From: Talpa occidentalis
Taxonomy: Eukaryota; Chordata; Mammalia; Eulipotyphla; Talpidae
Reading direction: 5' to 3'
DNA length: 64,000 nucleotides
Assembly (NCBI RefSeq): GCF_014898055.3
Contig: NW_023605194.1
Span: 98,091,258-98,155,257 of the forward strand
In this document: positions 1-11,930 of the stretch, piece by piece
Layout of the letters: the number at the start of each line of letters is the position of its first letter
Numbering within the stretch: the first letter of the stretch is position 1
Made by a program: the position numbers and the translations under genes
The notes under the pieces: model-generated
Told to the model about the DNA's origin: nothing
Seen by the model: only the letters and a program-made list of their open reading frames with translations
The model's database searches: none

Positions 1-2470
1 TTAGGTCAGCTCGTATATGTCATAGGGTGCTGCATCTTTACTGGTTTTCTATCCAGTGTGTCACTGATGACATTTCCAAATGCTGTGCCCCAGCTCCATT
101 TTTTTTCATAAGGACTATCACTGCATGATTTTGCACAATGCAGTTACTTTTTGCAAAACAAATATCAGGTATTAGCAGAACTGACCGTATTTACAGCAGT
201 GTCCTGTATAAGATAAAATATTCACTAACTTGTACCTATTATTGTGCTAAATAGATGGAAGGTCTGGAGGAAGGAAATAGCAGCACACTTTTGGGAAACT
301 GAATGAAGTTTCCTTACCTTTGTAGTGGAAGCAGGCAGGGAGGAATTAAGATGAATGAAGAGAAAGACAGAAAGAAGTATAGAATTACTTGGTAAAATCT
401 ATGAGGAAGTTTGAACTTTAAAAGCAATGGACAATACCTGAAAGTCATTGGTAAGGGGATTCAGATGATCAAAATTTCCCTTTAGAAAGATTAATCTGGT
501 TTTATTTTTTACTGGCTTAGAGAACAACTGTTTATTCTGGTTTTAAATGAACAGTGGGTTGGGAAGAGATAGGACTAGAGGCAGTTCAACTGATATTAGG
601 AAGTTGTTGCACAAATATGGATATGAATAAAGTTGCATAGACTAAGGGGGTTAAAGTGCAAATAAATTAGAAAGTCAGAAAGTCAAATGAACAGGATTTG
701 TTGGGATAGTGGGAATGAGGGAGAAGCAGAATGATCATGATTTTTCTGGTTCTGGAGGAAGCATCAAAGGAAAGTTTGAGCCATTTCCAGAGGAAATGAA
801 TATGAAAGCAAAGAACAAATCTGGAAGGGCAGACGACAAAGTGAGTACACTTGACTTTACTCCTAAATTTATCATGGGACCGAGAACCACATAAGAAGTA
901 AAAGGCTTAACCCAGAAACTTCCAGTGTTCAAATGAGACCATAAAATTCAGTAGGAACAAAAATCCTGCAGATATTTTAACTCAGTTATATTTGGCAAAT
1001 ATAACTTTGTGCTTCTACGAAGAAAGTGCTAGAATCTGTAGCAAGGTTCAGAAGCCAGTGTCTTTTATAAGTAAGAATATTTGATTTTATATTAGTCCAT
1101 GCAGAGTTAATCTGTGAAAAGTTTTGATAAGTATGCAGAAATCAGAAACTGATATAAATATATATCTACATTGATATAAATGTTTATACAATCACATAAA
1201 AAAGAAAAGAAGTGGTATTTAGGAAAAATGCATTCTGAACTTCTCTGAATCTGAAAGCACTTTCACAAAGGCTATGAATATTCAACAATAGCAAAACCAA
1301 GTCATCTAGTCTTCATTAGAACAGTAAAATTAATAGAAACCAAAGACACAGCACAACTTATTCCCTTGCATGGTGATAAAAATATAACAAAAAAATCCTC
1401 ATTTTTTTCCTGCTTTCTACGTTAGCAGGCATCAAATTCTACAGGGATGAAAAATGCAGCAATTTCATTTTTAAAAAAGCACCATTGGTTTTGCAATTTT
1501 ATTTCTAACTGGGATAAACTTGTAGATTACACTGGTAGACTCTGATTCTACTTTGCTTCAATTTTCAGCCAAGCTTAGCAAAGAAAGGAGTGAAGTGCAA
1601 CATTGCTATAATTATACATGTGTATGGTTCAAGATATACTATATCATTATACAGTATGCACAAAGCTGAAATAAACACTAGGCTTTCTGAACACAATGCT
1701 TACAAAAAACTAATTGTAATTTACCTTTGTTCTAGTTGTGGGATTTGTCTTAGTGTATGTCAACTGACTTCTTAGGTATATAAAGATCTTTTAAAAAAAG
1801 CTTGACTTTTGTCACATCTGAAAAAATGCAGTAGCCAAATAAAGGTATATTTCAGCTATGTTTAATTTGTTTTTGTGAAAGCATGACATGAAAGAAGAAA
1901 TTAAATTATTTTGAACACTCACTGTCCAGTGAACTGGTAAGAACCAGAGATTTACAATATTTAAACAATGTTCAGTTCTTGGAGCTTGTTCTTATTTGTG
2001 AATTTTAAGTGAAGGGGAAAAAAAATGTATTCTCAATTTGGCTGTAAATCATTTGTGGGTAAAGGAAGTCATGGACCACAAATTTCAAAAGCCTTGAAAA
2101 ATTCAGAGTAGGACAGCCACGGGAAAAAGCACCAAAGTGTGAGCTGAGGTGAGCTCTGGGAGCTGTCAGGAAAAGGATGGTTATGTGACGACTTTAGTGA
2201 CATAAATTTGAAATTAAAGTTAAGCTCCTTTGGTAATTATGAATGCCAAATAGAATCAAAAGTGCTGTATATTATGATAGAACAGAGAAAGATAATACAT
2301 TCAGATAATGAAAAGAGAAAAAGAAAAGAGTTGATTCAATAAGTGTCTTTTTTTTGGCTCAACTCTAGAGTGTACCTCCAGCCATGTCCTGCAGGAACTG
2401 TGTGTTTCGATACCTTGTTTTATTTCCTTCATTAAACTGAGGTTAGATTTTTATCTTTTTAGTAATCATC
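1..2470. other. Unassigned AT-rich sequence
   Basis: No gene, RNA gene or confidently named repeat is seen. The open frames are short (about 60 codons), lack family motifs and have no splice context. The stretch near 530-760 has the feel of a decayed ancient interspersed repeat, but I cannot name its family. Nothing else stands out. Confidence 0.5.
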
Positions 2471-2479
2471 TGATACTGC

Positions 2480-2600
2480 TCCACTAATTGGTGAATTTCA
2501 GTGGAATATTGTCTGCCTTTTTCATCATTATTTCCCCTGAGTCTAGAACAGAGCCTGGTACACAGTAGGTTCTCTGGAAAGATCATGGTATAAACATAAT
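2480..2600 (+). repeat. L2 LINE 3' end (ancient)
   Basis: The stretch reads like the L2 3' terminus: a 'cctgagtctagaacagagcc' block followed by 'tggtacacagtaggttctct', matching the usual order 'cctagaacagtgcctggcac...agtaggtgctca'. It is strongly decayed, as expected for L2. Assignment is from memory of the consensus; no alignment was run. Confidence 0.6.
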
Positions 2601-2667
2601 TTAAAAATAAGTAAAGGACTTACACAGAAAAAGAAATTCAATTAGCTTTAGAAAATATAAAAAGTAG

Positions 2668-2936
2668 GGCCTCCCCTGGTGGCACAGGCAATTGAGTGCA
2701 GCACTGTGAAGCTGTCTGCAGCTTCTGCAGTGCTGGCCGATCACGGCCTGCCTGCGAGGGTCCCACATGGCGAGCAGACCTCTCCTGTCTCACCCACTGC
2801 TCCCCTCAGCAGTGTATTTCTTTAGTATGCCTGTTCTGCTCCCTGCTCTGTCTCCAGTGAATCCTGTCACCCTCCCGTGAATCTGGTCTGTACCCTGGTT
2901 CTTGTATAAATAAATAAATAAATCTTAAAAAAAAGA
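2668..2936 (+). repeat. tRNA-derived SINE, full length
   Basis: The copy starts with the GGGCCTCCCC head, shows a decayed A box (TGGCACAGG) and ends with (AAAT)n then CTTAAAA. The B box is eroded (CCGATCACGG instead of GGTTCGATCCC). Flanks carry an imperfect target-site duplication, GAAAATATAAAAAGT at 2651 against GAAAATATCAAAAGT just after the A tail. It is an older member of the family. Confidence 0.85.
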
Positions 2937-2984
2937 AAGAAAATATCAAAAGTGGTTTAATCTCAGAACTAAAGAAATGTTCAT

Positions 2985-3620
2985 TTTAAAATTGCTGTTC
3001 TTCAGTTGTCAGATTGGCAAAGAGGAAGAACTTTGAAAGTACACAATGTTGACCAGGGCATGAGAAAGTGACCACTCTCATGACTCTTGTTGGGAGCACA
3101 GATAGTGATAGTTTTGACAGTAATTTAGAAATTATTAAAATACACACCTTTTTGATTCACTATCTGCATTTCTAGACTCCTTTACATAAACTCTAACAAT
3201 TTACATTATATATAGAACATTTACAAATTCAAGATCATACATGTACAAAGATGTTTATTGGAACATTACCTGATAATAAAAAAGTAGAAACAAAACAAAT
3301 ATTGTGGATAAAAAATGAAAGTCATAATAATAATCAAAGTTGAAAAGTGTGAGAAAAACACACTCTTAGTATTAATGCCAATATAAATTGATAAAATCAT
3401 TTGGAGATATCATCCAATAGCTATTGGATATTGAGGTATATCTCCTTTTCAATTCAGTGATTCTAGTTTAAGAAATTCATTTTAAAATACTTGCACACAT
3501 ATAATATATATGTATATGTATGTATATAAGCACATGCTCATTACAGCAGTGTAAGGGGGAAAACATTATTCACTGTGTTTATGGTGATTTTGTACAGTGG
3601 GTTTTAATTTTAATGCTATC
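2985..3620 (+). repeat. Ancient L1/HAL1-like fragment
   Basis: The order 'agattggcaaagaggaag', 'gttgggagcaca', 'tgtacaaagatgtttattg' and 'aataaaaaagtagaaac' follows the C-terminal part of ORF2 in old L1/HAL1 elements on the plus strand. Frames are destroyed by indels and substitutions. A TA-rich microsatellite lies near 3500-3530. Subfamily is not determinable by eye. Confidence 0.5.
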
Positions 3621-3668
3621 AAATCTTCTGATATGTTCCTTTAAATCCCTTATTTAAAAACTTCTTCT

Positions 3669-3928
3669 GGGCCTCCCTGGTGACACAGGGGTTAAAGACA
3701 GTGCTTTATCACCAGCCACTGCAGCACAAGTTCGATCCCCAGCTGGCCAGGGAGCAACCCACATGGCGCAGCAGACCTCTTCTGACTTACCCACTGCTCC
3801 CCTCATCAGTATATTTCAGTAGATCTGCCTGTTCTGTTCCCCACCCCCTCTGGTGAATCCTCTCACCTCCCACACCTCTGGCTTACATCCCAGTTCTTGT
3901 ATATATAAATAAATAAATCTTAAAAAAA
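3669..3928 (+). repeat. tRNA-derived SINE, older subfamily
   Basis: The head GGGCCTCCCTGGTGACACAG is followed by a B box (GTTCGATCCCC) and the tail (AAAT)nCTTAAAAAAA. A 13-bp target-site duplication TAAAAACTTCTTC flanks it (3655-3667 and 3929-3941). It carries the 'gggttaaagacagtgct' head and 'ctggcttacatcccagttct' end typical of the older subfamily in this window. Confidence 0.92.
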
Positions 3929-3969
3929 TAAAAACTTCTTCATACTCTGTGATCATAAAAAAAATAGTA

Positions 3970-4340
3970 TATTCTCTTCTAAGACTTTTGAAGTTTTGCT
4001 TCAGAATTTTAGGTCCTCAAACCACTTGGAGTTTATGCTTGGGCATGACAAGAGATGAGGTTTTAATCCCATACTTTTCATATGAAAGAAAAATAGTCAA
4101 ACCACTAAGTAATAAGAAAAATTCATCCTTTTCTCACTGATTTGTAATTCCATCTGTCATCTACACAAATTTCCTGTAAAAGTATAATTCTGCTTCTTGG
4201 GTTTTCTACTCTGTTCACATATACTTCTGTCTCTTCTTGTGACCATCGCTCTAGTCTTAATGACACCCAAATTATGAAAGATTGTTACAATAACTATTTC
4301 TGGGGTGACATTTATTTTCCCTCAATTCTTTTAGTATTAT
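3970..4340 (-). repeat. Ancient L1 ORF2 fragment
   Basis: On the minus strand this corresponds to the ORF2 region downstream of the reverse transcriptase: plus-strand blocks 'ccacttggagtttatgc', 'catccttttctcactgattt' and 'gggttttctactctgttcac' match the order seen in the younger L1 copy near 42.95-43.2 kb. Highly diverged, with no usable frame. Confidence 0.55.
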
Positions 4341-4341
4341 T

Positions 4342-5080
4342 AAACCACTGTATTTCATTATCTATTATTGCTGAAGGAAAGATCTACTATCAGATCAATT
4401 GTAGAATAAGTCTTTTTGGAGGAGTAATTTCTTGAATTCTCGCCTCATCTCTGATGTTCTTAAATTTCAACCCATGTTCACATGTGGATAATTTAAAAAA
4501 ATCTTTATATTTAGAATACTCCTTTGCTTTGAGAACCAATTCTTTCTTCAATTCAGTAAAAGCATTAACCATTGTCTCTTCATATATTGCTTTTCTGCTA
4601 ATGTTTTTTTTCTTTTGATACATTAGACATATGCTAGAGTTTCTAAATCGTAGGCATCTCTCATCTGCTGTATCATATTTTAATCTGTTGTTTCTTGTGT
4701 GAATTCTTCAATAATATGTTTCAATTTCTATATATCTTTGATTTTACCCAGCGTAATTTACCTCATCAAATGATTTTTGAAAATTTGATGACAATATTTC
4801 AATTACAAGATTTCTAATTAGCTCTGTTTCATATTTGCTGTTTCCTAATTCCTTTCTGTATCTATTTTATATTGTCTTATTTCTTTTTTATGGATGTCAT
4901 TCATGTTTTTTCCCCCGAGGAGCTAAATTTGCTTTATTTCAAGCCATTCTTCAGTTTGCTACATATTTAGATTTATATGAAATAATTTATTTCTCTGTAT
5001 TTTAAATTATATTGACAATATTTCTTGTTGTAATGTTTTTTTTTATTACTGTTACTTCACAAGCTCATTTTGAGTAAAGT
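4342..5080 (-). repeat. Possible continuation of ancient L1/HAL1 relic
   Basis: The T-rich plus strand with repeated 'tcttcaat', 'tttcctaattcctt' and 'tggatgtcattcatg' resembles the antisense of an old L1/HAL1 ORF1 region. The 77-codon minus-strand frame at 4390-4623 is lysine/glutamate-rich, as L1 ORF1 proteins are, but no defining motif is visible. Weak call. Confidence 0.3.
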
Positions 5081-6500
5081 TCTATCTCTTCTCCTCCTCC
5101 TCTCTCTTCATTGTCCTTTTCCCCCCTTTTCTTCATGTGTTTGCTTCCATCCAAACTCTAGGTAGCCCAGTCCAAAACTGTTTGAGAATGGTTTGAGTCC
5201 ATCCTCGTGGTGGTATTTGGGGTGTTGTGGATGGTGTCTCTAAAGCCATGTGTTGGATGGGGAGCTGTGGCTGCTCACTCCTGCCTCCCCTGACATGTCC
5301 CTTCACCTCCCAGTGGGGATCGAGGGGGTCGCAATTTATGCGCTACTTTTCATGACCACAGAAGACCACTTGAGTCCTTGGTTTCAGCCAGGAGCTGGTT
5401 CTGCTTTCTGATGACTTGTGGAATCTTTTAATAATCCTGACCCTGCAAGAGAGGAATTTGGGGTCACTTCTGGTTTCTTTGCTACTCAAAATTTGTGAGG
5501 ACCATAGAACCCTTCCTAGTTCAATTCAGAGCCATAATATTTCATTTTTGTGTTTGGGTCAGTCTTTTAATTTTTTATTTCCTAACAGTACCTTTCAGTA
5601 CCATCCACTCACAGTGTGGTTATAGTAGAATGTACTTTATAAAAGATTTCAACTCTGTGGATGCTTTGAGATGCAATGCTTACTAAATCTCATGAAAGGT
5701 GGTTACAAAAATTGCTGTTTGTGTCTAGCGTGTGAGTGTAGCATCTAAGTGAATTACAGTAATTCAATTGAAGCTGAGTTCAACAGATTAAAACCTGTTT
5801 CATCAGCAGAAAAGCTCAAAATGTTTTCCGTCATTATGTAACTATGCATTTCAATTCTAAGACCAATTATTCTTCTAGTAGATCAAAGGTTTTCAAGACT
5901 AGAAAAACGTGCTTTGAATTTATCAATACTGAGCCTCTTGACAAATCTTTGTTCATCATGTAATTTTGATATAAGTGGTGCTCCATAAAAAAAAATATGA
6001 GTAGCTCTAAAATAAGATAATGAACTGTACTGGTTTAGCAATGTAAGGGAAAATTAGGTACTTTTTGTTATACCCAGCTACTTCATCCTTTTCACATTAG
6101 TCTCTTTTTAAATATTGAATAAAATTGATACTATGGAAACATGCATAAAATTAATAGAGAAGAAATATGAAAATACAGCTTCTTCCAATTTTATTAGCTA
6201 TGGCTGTCATACCCTTTGGTCAAATTAGAGTAGGAAGTTGTCCAATTAATGGACAAGTTTTCCTTACAGATTAAATCCTATTACAGAAAAACTTTCCTTT
6301 CAATATCACCATCATTTTCCAGAACTATTTGCACTATTTGTGCTTTAGTCATAGATGAGCTGGTTTCCAAAAAATGTACATATATAGTGAGAAGTGAGTA
6401 CAGTTTTTAAATTATCCAGACATTATCATTTCAAGTTTTTGAAAGCAAATTCCCTTGTTATTTTTGAGTTAGCTTATTTTTAAATGAAATACCTTTTTCT
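5081..6500. other. Unassigned sequence
   Basis: No gene or confident repeat is seen. The short plus-strand frames near 5416-5686 overlap each other, lack splice context and have no recognisable motif. A moderately GC-rich patch at 5160-5400 is not CpG-dense. Confidence 0.5.
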
Positions 6501-6509
6501 TACATTGTT

Positions 6510-6800
6510 GTTAATTTTTGGACAGTACATGATTTCTCCTCTCAGGTGTGATCACCATAGTCTTCCCACCACCAAAGCACCCACAGTCTATCACCATAGT
6601 CCCTTGTGCTTTTCCCTCCCTGTTTTGATCCCTCCTCCCACCTCCTGGATGAAATAAGTCAGAAGGAAAAAGATAAATATCAGATGGTTTCACTTATATG
6701 TAGAACATAGAGAAACCAAACAAAGGGTCAAAGGCAAACCTTGAAAGGTGACCATAGATATGAAAACAAATTCTTGAATTGAGATTGTAATAGCTAAAAA
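6510..6800 (-). repeat. Older L1 3' end with inverted 5' segment
   Basis: From 6510 to about 6645 the plus strand is the complement of an L1 3'UTR ('cctctcaggtgtgatcacc', 'accatagtcccttgtgc'). At about 6646 the orientation flips: 'gaaataagtcagaaggaaaa' and 'atggtttcacttatatgtag' are the sense strand of the ORF2 C-terminus. For a minus-strand L1 this is a forward 3' part plus an inverted 5' part, the twin-priming arrangement. No clean target duplication was found. Confidence 0.6.
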
Positions 6801-7417
6801 AATGCAGCAATGCCTTAAAAGAAATAACATTTTTAAACAAAAATAAAACATATTAGTAGTTCATTGGCAAAAATGTCAAAAGTTGTTCTTTTCCTGCAGC
6901 ATAGAAAAAAAACATCTTATTGAATAAAATATAACAGAGAAGAAAGAAGAGTCTATCTTTAGAAGTTGATGGAGATGATGTTTTAAAAATTACAAATTGA
7001 ATTTGAACATCAACTTCTGCTTCCTCCCAAAATAGAAAATGTCAGAAAGGAGGTTATGTTTGTGACAAATGGAATAATGAGAAGGACACTAGGACAAAAC
7101 TGTGGAAACTGAAAAATAGAGAGGGAAATGATGACTTAGTAACTAGATTTGACAAAGTTATCCAGTAATAGCCAGATTGGCAGGAGAAGCATTTTCAGGA
7201 TTCAGTGATACTAAGTTCCTCTAAAGGGTGGTGTCCCCAAATGGGATGTTTTAAAGTTGATTTGAGAAATATTTAGAATCTTCCACAGCCTGACAAAAAT
7301 TATGAGCCAAACAGTGCATGCTGGGGGAGGATACAGTAGAAATTAGTGGAGGAAGAAGTTCCAAGACGTCCTGAGATTACGTAGAGGCTCTTGTGCCAGG
7401 TGGAGAGTGAGTTTCTT
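6801..7417. other. Unassigned sequence
   Basis: A-rich sequence with no long frame or named repeat. Some of it may be eroded L1, but no diagnostic block was recognised. Confidence 0.4.
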
Positions 7418-7432
7418 CCTGACTTGATCTTT

Positions 7433-7726
7433 TTTTTTTTTAAGATTTTTTAAATTTATTTATTTGTTTGTTTGTTTGTTTATAAGCACTGGGTACAGTC
7501 AGAAACGCAGGAGGGTGAGAGAATTCACCAGAGCCAGAGGAGAGAGCAGAGCAGGCAGACTGACAAAGTACACTGCTGAGGGGCGCAGCGGGAGGCAGGA
7601 GAGGTCTGCGCGCCATGTGGGACCCTCCTCTGGTGGCTGGGGAGCAGCCGGGGATCGAACCGGCGCTACAGAGGCTGCGGGCAGCTTCGCAACCCAGCGC
7701 TCAACTGCTGCGCCACCGGGGAGGCC
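7433..7726 (-). repeat. tRNA-derived SINE, younger GC-rich subfamily
   Basis: Read on the minus strand: head GGCCTCCCCGGTGGCGCAGC with A box TGGCGCAGCAG, B box GGTTCGATCCC, a GC-rich body, then '...ACTGTACCCAGTGCTTATAA' and an A-rich tail. A perfect 14-bp target duplication CTGACTTGATCTTT flanks it (7419-7432 and 7727-7740). The 88-codon plus-strand frame across it is only antisense SINE sequence. Confidence 0.95.
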
Positions 7727-7740
7727 CTGACTTGATCTTT

Positions 7741-9400
7741 AGACACTGCAGTTAAGATTATATCCCCAAGACAGGGTTTTGGGAGACTTTTTCCTCTGGG
7801 AAATCTGACCAGGCCACAGAAAACAAAAATCAGAACCTAAGCAACATCAACAAAATACAAACTAAAGAGAGACATTGAAAAATTTCAACCAGCTTGTTGA
7901 AACACATAAGCTCCTCTCATGTGATAAACCTTTGTAACAGATTTTCAAAGTGTCCACACTTCAAAAATGAAGAGAAAACTAGATATCGGAAGACTTCTGG
8001 AGAAAGATTCTGACAAGAATTTTAGAGATAAAAAACAAAAACAAAAACAGAGGTTATCTAAGAGGATAACTTTAAAGCAATTACTAATATTTTCCCAGAT
8101 ATAAAACAAATGGCATTGCATTCATGATAGAAGCAGATGATGATAATAAAAATTATGATGATGATATATTATAGAATAAAATATATATAGTCAGAAAATA
8201 AAAAGACTTTGAAATTTTAAATATGCGGATTTCATAATATGGTATCATTGTGAGGCGAATTGTAAAAATTTATTGCGATAAAGCTCAGTCTTCTTTTTCC
8301 CACTGTGTTCACCACTGGTCAGCTGTATATTTTAGAAAATTATACCTTTCCTCCCACTGAAGTGAGGCAGTTATTCATCTTGAGTATAGTTACACGATCT
8401 AAGGGTGACAGTCAAATATTACCTGAAGCAGCAACACAAAAGCACAGAGTCAGTAGTATTGTTTCTGATAGCAGCAGTTGAGTCAAGAGACTGATGGCAT
8501 TGATATCAAGGCATGACATCACCATGGTTGCTCCTATGACAGGAATTTGACTAGTGTTCTACCTTCAGTCCAGTCCAAGCCTGGTTTTCTAACTTTAGTT
8601 TGGTCAGCTACTCCATATAAGTCCCTTTCTACTCAAGTTTCAGATTCATCTTCAGTTGTTTGTAATGAATTTTGTAATGAAGTTTGTGACATTATGGTTG
8701 TCAACCAAAATTCTTTCAGGAATAGCAGAAGAATTTTGGCAGATCTGTGCATGAAAAAGATATGGAGAATTTCCTTTTCCTCTAACGGAGCAAAACCAGA
8801 TGTACTAAGCATTACAGGGCTCTGTCCATGCAGATTATAAAACTACTACTTTCAGTGAAAGTGGTTTGGCAAAAAAAGCTTCTTTCATTCCCGAACATGA
8901 CAATCTTTGTAATTTCAAAAGGGGTTCACAAAGTAAGAATTTCTTTGATGGCATTAGCATGTAAATAGTGAGTATAAAAAGGGAGGTGATTACATAAAAA
9001 GTTGTCTGTGGTTTCACCCAGTTGCATATTGAAAAGAAATAAGGGAACTGTCAATTGCTTGATGACTTGCTTCAAAATATTAACAGCATATCAACTATTA
9101 CAGAACTTTGTCACTAGACAAGAGAAGCATTTTCTGCTTTTTCCTCAGTTGTATCCGACTTTGACTATTTGCAGCACATGACTTGACTTAAGCCTCTCAA
9201 TTGCATGGAACTCCTGTGTTAGGAAACTTCATGACAAGATCTTCTAGCTCAGAAAACATCATGGCTTTTGTCTTCCATCATCACATCAGCAAGAAAAGTA
9301 AAAGCATATTTACAGAATTGCCTTTCTTTTTCTTTGACTTTTCAACTTAAATTTGGTCTATAATAATTAATCCAAAATAACATTATTGATTCAATTGACA
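7741..9400. other. Unassigned sequence
   Basis: No recognised gene or repeat. A plus-strand frame at 8547-8840 (97 codons, serine- and cysteine-rich) is the only sizeable one. It has no homology I recognise, no clear start context and many stops after it. It could be a decayed retrocopy or chance. Confidence 0.4.
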
Positions 9401-11390
9401 TTTTTATTTTTTCTCATTAAGCTTTGTTTTAGTGGGTGTCAGTATTCTGGGACAGATTTTTGGTCAACTTGTCTCCATTTAAAAAGCACTGATTTTTGGA
9501 GAAAATGCAAATGGCCAACAGGCATATGAAAAAATGTTCAGCATCACTTGTAATCAGGGAAATGCAAATCAAAACTACAATGAGATACCATCTTACACCA
9601 ATGAGAATGGCACATTTTAAAAAACTAGCAACAACAAATGTTGGCGAGGATGTGGAGAAAAAGGATCTCCCCTGTACTGCTGGTAGGAGTGCAAACTGGT
9701 CCAACTACTATGGAAAGCTGTGTGGAGATTCCTCAATCTGCTAAAGATGGAGCTTCCATATGACCCAGCAATTCCACTCCTAGGTATTTATCCAAAAGAC
9801 ACAGAAACATTAATTCAAAAGGGCACTTGCACCCCTATGTTTATAGCAGCACTATTTACAATAGCTAAGCTATGGAAACAACCCAAATGCCCAAAAACAG
9901 ATGACTGGATCAAGAAGGTGTGGTCCATATACACAATGGAATATTACTCAGCAATCAAAAAAGATAAACTCATCCAATTTGCATCAACATGGATGGAGAT
10001 GGAAGGGATCATGCTCAGAGAAGTAAGCCAGAAAGAAGAAGAAAAGTACCGGATGGTCTCGCTCATAGCAGGGATTTAGAAAACCTAAATAAGGGACCAG
10101 GAGAAAGACTAATTATAATAAAGTAAAAATCAAAATCAACACACAACTATAAACCAGAGACACACTACGGGGGATTGGGAGGAGAAAGGAGTAGGATCAA
10201 AACAAGGGGGTGGGAATTGTATGGGGACTATAACCAAGATGAAAATGCATACATTGTACAAAAATGAAAAATGATGTATAAATATATAAAATAAAATAAA
10301 ATAAATAAAAAGCACTGATTTTAAATATGAATAACTTAACAACTGTCCCTCCCCCACATATAAATGGTCCAAAAAGTGTTCTTCTTTCTTTCTGAAGGCC
10401 TTGTGCTGTATTGTTGTTATTTACCAGTCTTTTACTATTAAACTTGAATGGCCCATTGAGATAAACAGTTCTGCGATCATTCTCCCACCACTGATTATGA
10501 CTGGAGTGGCAGGTATTGGGAATAATACTTATTTAGCTTTCTGAGCTTTCTGGAAAGATAGGGTGTCCTTGTCAGCTCCAGCTGCCCTATCTGTCTACTG
10601 CTTTGATGATACAACAACTGTCTGTTTTGTGTCATGAACAACAAGATGACCCAGAGGAGGAGAGTAGGAAAGTTCATAACACACATGGGCTTGCCAGGAA
10701 CTATAGTAGCATAACCAGATTTCAAGAAATTGGGACCATCTTCCAGTTTTTTCTCAGAATGGTGATCTATCTTCTCCTTCAGCTCAGCGAGCTCAGGATC
10801 TGTGTGAAAATCCAGCACTGGGACATACCCAGCTCTTATTTGGCCAGAATCATTCGAAAGACTCACTCATGCTGTGAAGCTGCCTCCATTGGTGGGTCAT
10901 TCTTACTGTCACCAGCCACATTGCCACAGCAAACATCTTTGACAGGCATGTTCATGATATCCAAGACCATATTGTCCCAGGAAGAGCTTCACTCAAAGCT
11001 CCATGGTATATTTCAACTGACTTTAGTTGTAACATTGACTGGAGCAAAGGTGACCACCTTGCCAGGCTTGAGGGCATCAGTCTCAACTTGGCCCACAGGG
11101 ACGATGCCAACACCACCTATTATGTATACCCCCTGGAGAGGCGGATGCAAGGGTTTGTCATTTAGATGAACTGGTGCCAGGATACAGTCCACAGCTTCAT
11201 GCATCATGGTCCGCTAGCATTGCCATCTTTACCAATGACTTTCTGTCCCCTGAGCCCGACATGTTAGCACTTGGCTCCAACATGTTGTTTTCATTCCAAC
11301 CAGAAATTGGCACAAATGCTACTGTGTCAGGGTTGCAATCAGTCTTCTTGGTGTAGGTACTGACTTCCTCATTGTAACTAACTCAAGGAG
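9401..11390 (-). pseudogene. EEF1A1P: EEF1A1 processed pseudogene, 5'-truncated
   Basis: On the minus strand, 10529-11385 encodes broken pieces of translation elongation factor eEF1[67 protein letters not shown] and [13 protein letters not shown], ending GCT AAA TAA at the expected place. These cover domain 2, domain 3 and the end of the GTPase domain; the N-terminal half with the GTP-binding loops is absent. The 3'UTR follows (10322-10528 and 9413-9480), ending in an A-rich tail near 9401-9412. No introns are present, several frameshifts exist, and an L1 tail sits inside the 3'UTR. It is a dead retrocopy. Confidence 0.92.
9497..10305 (+). mobile_element. 5'-truncated L1 inserted in the EEF1A1 pseudogene 3'UTR
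   Basis: The insert holds the ORF2 C-terminus and a 3'UTR ending in an A-rich tail. A 120-codon frame at 9720-10079 reads [17 protein letters not shown], then KLWKQPKCP and [10 protein letters not shown], ending at a stop where ORF2 normally ends. A 16-bp perfect target duplication AAAAAGCACTGATTTT (9481-9496 and 10306-10321) belongs to the EEF1A1 3'UTR, so the L1 is younger than the retrocopy. The 3'UTR is G-rich near 10170-10215. Confidence 0.95.
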
Positions 11391-11650
11391 GAAAGTAATT
11401 TATGAAATCATCTTATGGGTTCCCAGACTCTATAGCTGAGCCAGGGACAGCTCAAATGATACCATAAGCAGCTGCTCGGGGGCATCATGTTGGTGTCACC
11501 AGGCAATGTGGTGCCACAGGTCACATTGCAATGCCACATGCATGCACCCTGGCCTCAAGGACACTGGGAAAGCAAGGTTTCACTTTTACCTTAGGCAAGT
11601 GGTATAAGGTGATAAATTCTGCAAACATGAGTGACACATTCAAAAGATAC
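11391..11650. other. Unassigned sequence beside the pseudogene
   Basis: The EEF1A1 match stops near 11390, at the Tyr-Asn-x-Glu region of the GTPase domain. The next 250 bp does not read as EEF1A1 in any frame. It is moderately GC-rich with 'gtgtcaccaggcaatgtggt' and could be pre-insertion flank or another degraded retrocopy. Confidence 0.4.
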
Positions 11651-11654
11651 TCTA

Positions 11655-11930
11655 CAGCTACATACTTAAACCAATACTCCCTGTAAAATCTAGTTCAAAT
11701 GTTACCTCCTCAAAAGATGATCTAAACTCCTACCCCCATCTCCAGGCTACTTTCAATGGTGTATTTACTTATTTTAAGGCAAATGTCACATCAGTTTCTT
11801 GCTGATGTATTTATTGGCTATCTTCTTGTCTGCAATTTAATTAAAATATAAAACTCCCTGATCACTTAGCATAGTGTCTGGCAGTTGGGTGGTACTATGT
11901 AAATATTTGCTGCATTAATATAGCTATAAA
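11655..11930 (+). repeat. L2 LINE 3' end (ancient)
   Basis: The order 'agttcaaatgttacctcctc', 'atgtatttattggctatctt' and 'cacttagcatagtgtctggc' followed by 'actatgtaaatatttgctgc' matches the last few hundred bases of L2. Diverged and non-coding. Confidence 0.7.

Noticed and set aside
4390..4623. A 77-codon lysine-rich gene
   Set aside because: It lies in probable antisense L1/HAL1 sequence, with no splice sites or recognised motif.
7464..7730. Arg/Gly-rich 88-codon frame, with similar ones at 20146-20400, 27997-28263, 31395-31964 and 58566-58859
   Set aside because: All are SINE sequence in sense or antisense; the near-identical peptides recur because the SINE recurs.
10495..11207. A real EEF1A-like gene
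   Set aside because: The N-terminal GTPase half is missing, frames shift repeatedly, there are no introns, and a 3'UTR with an A-rich tail follows.
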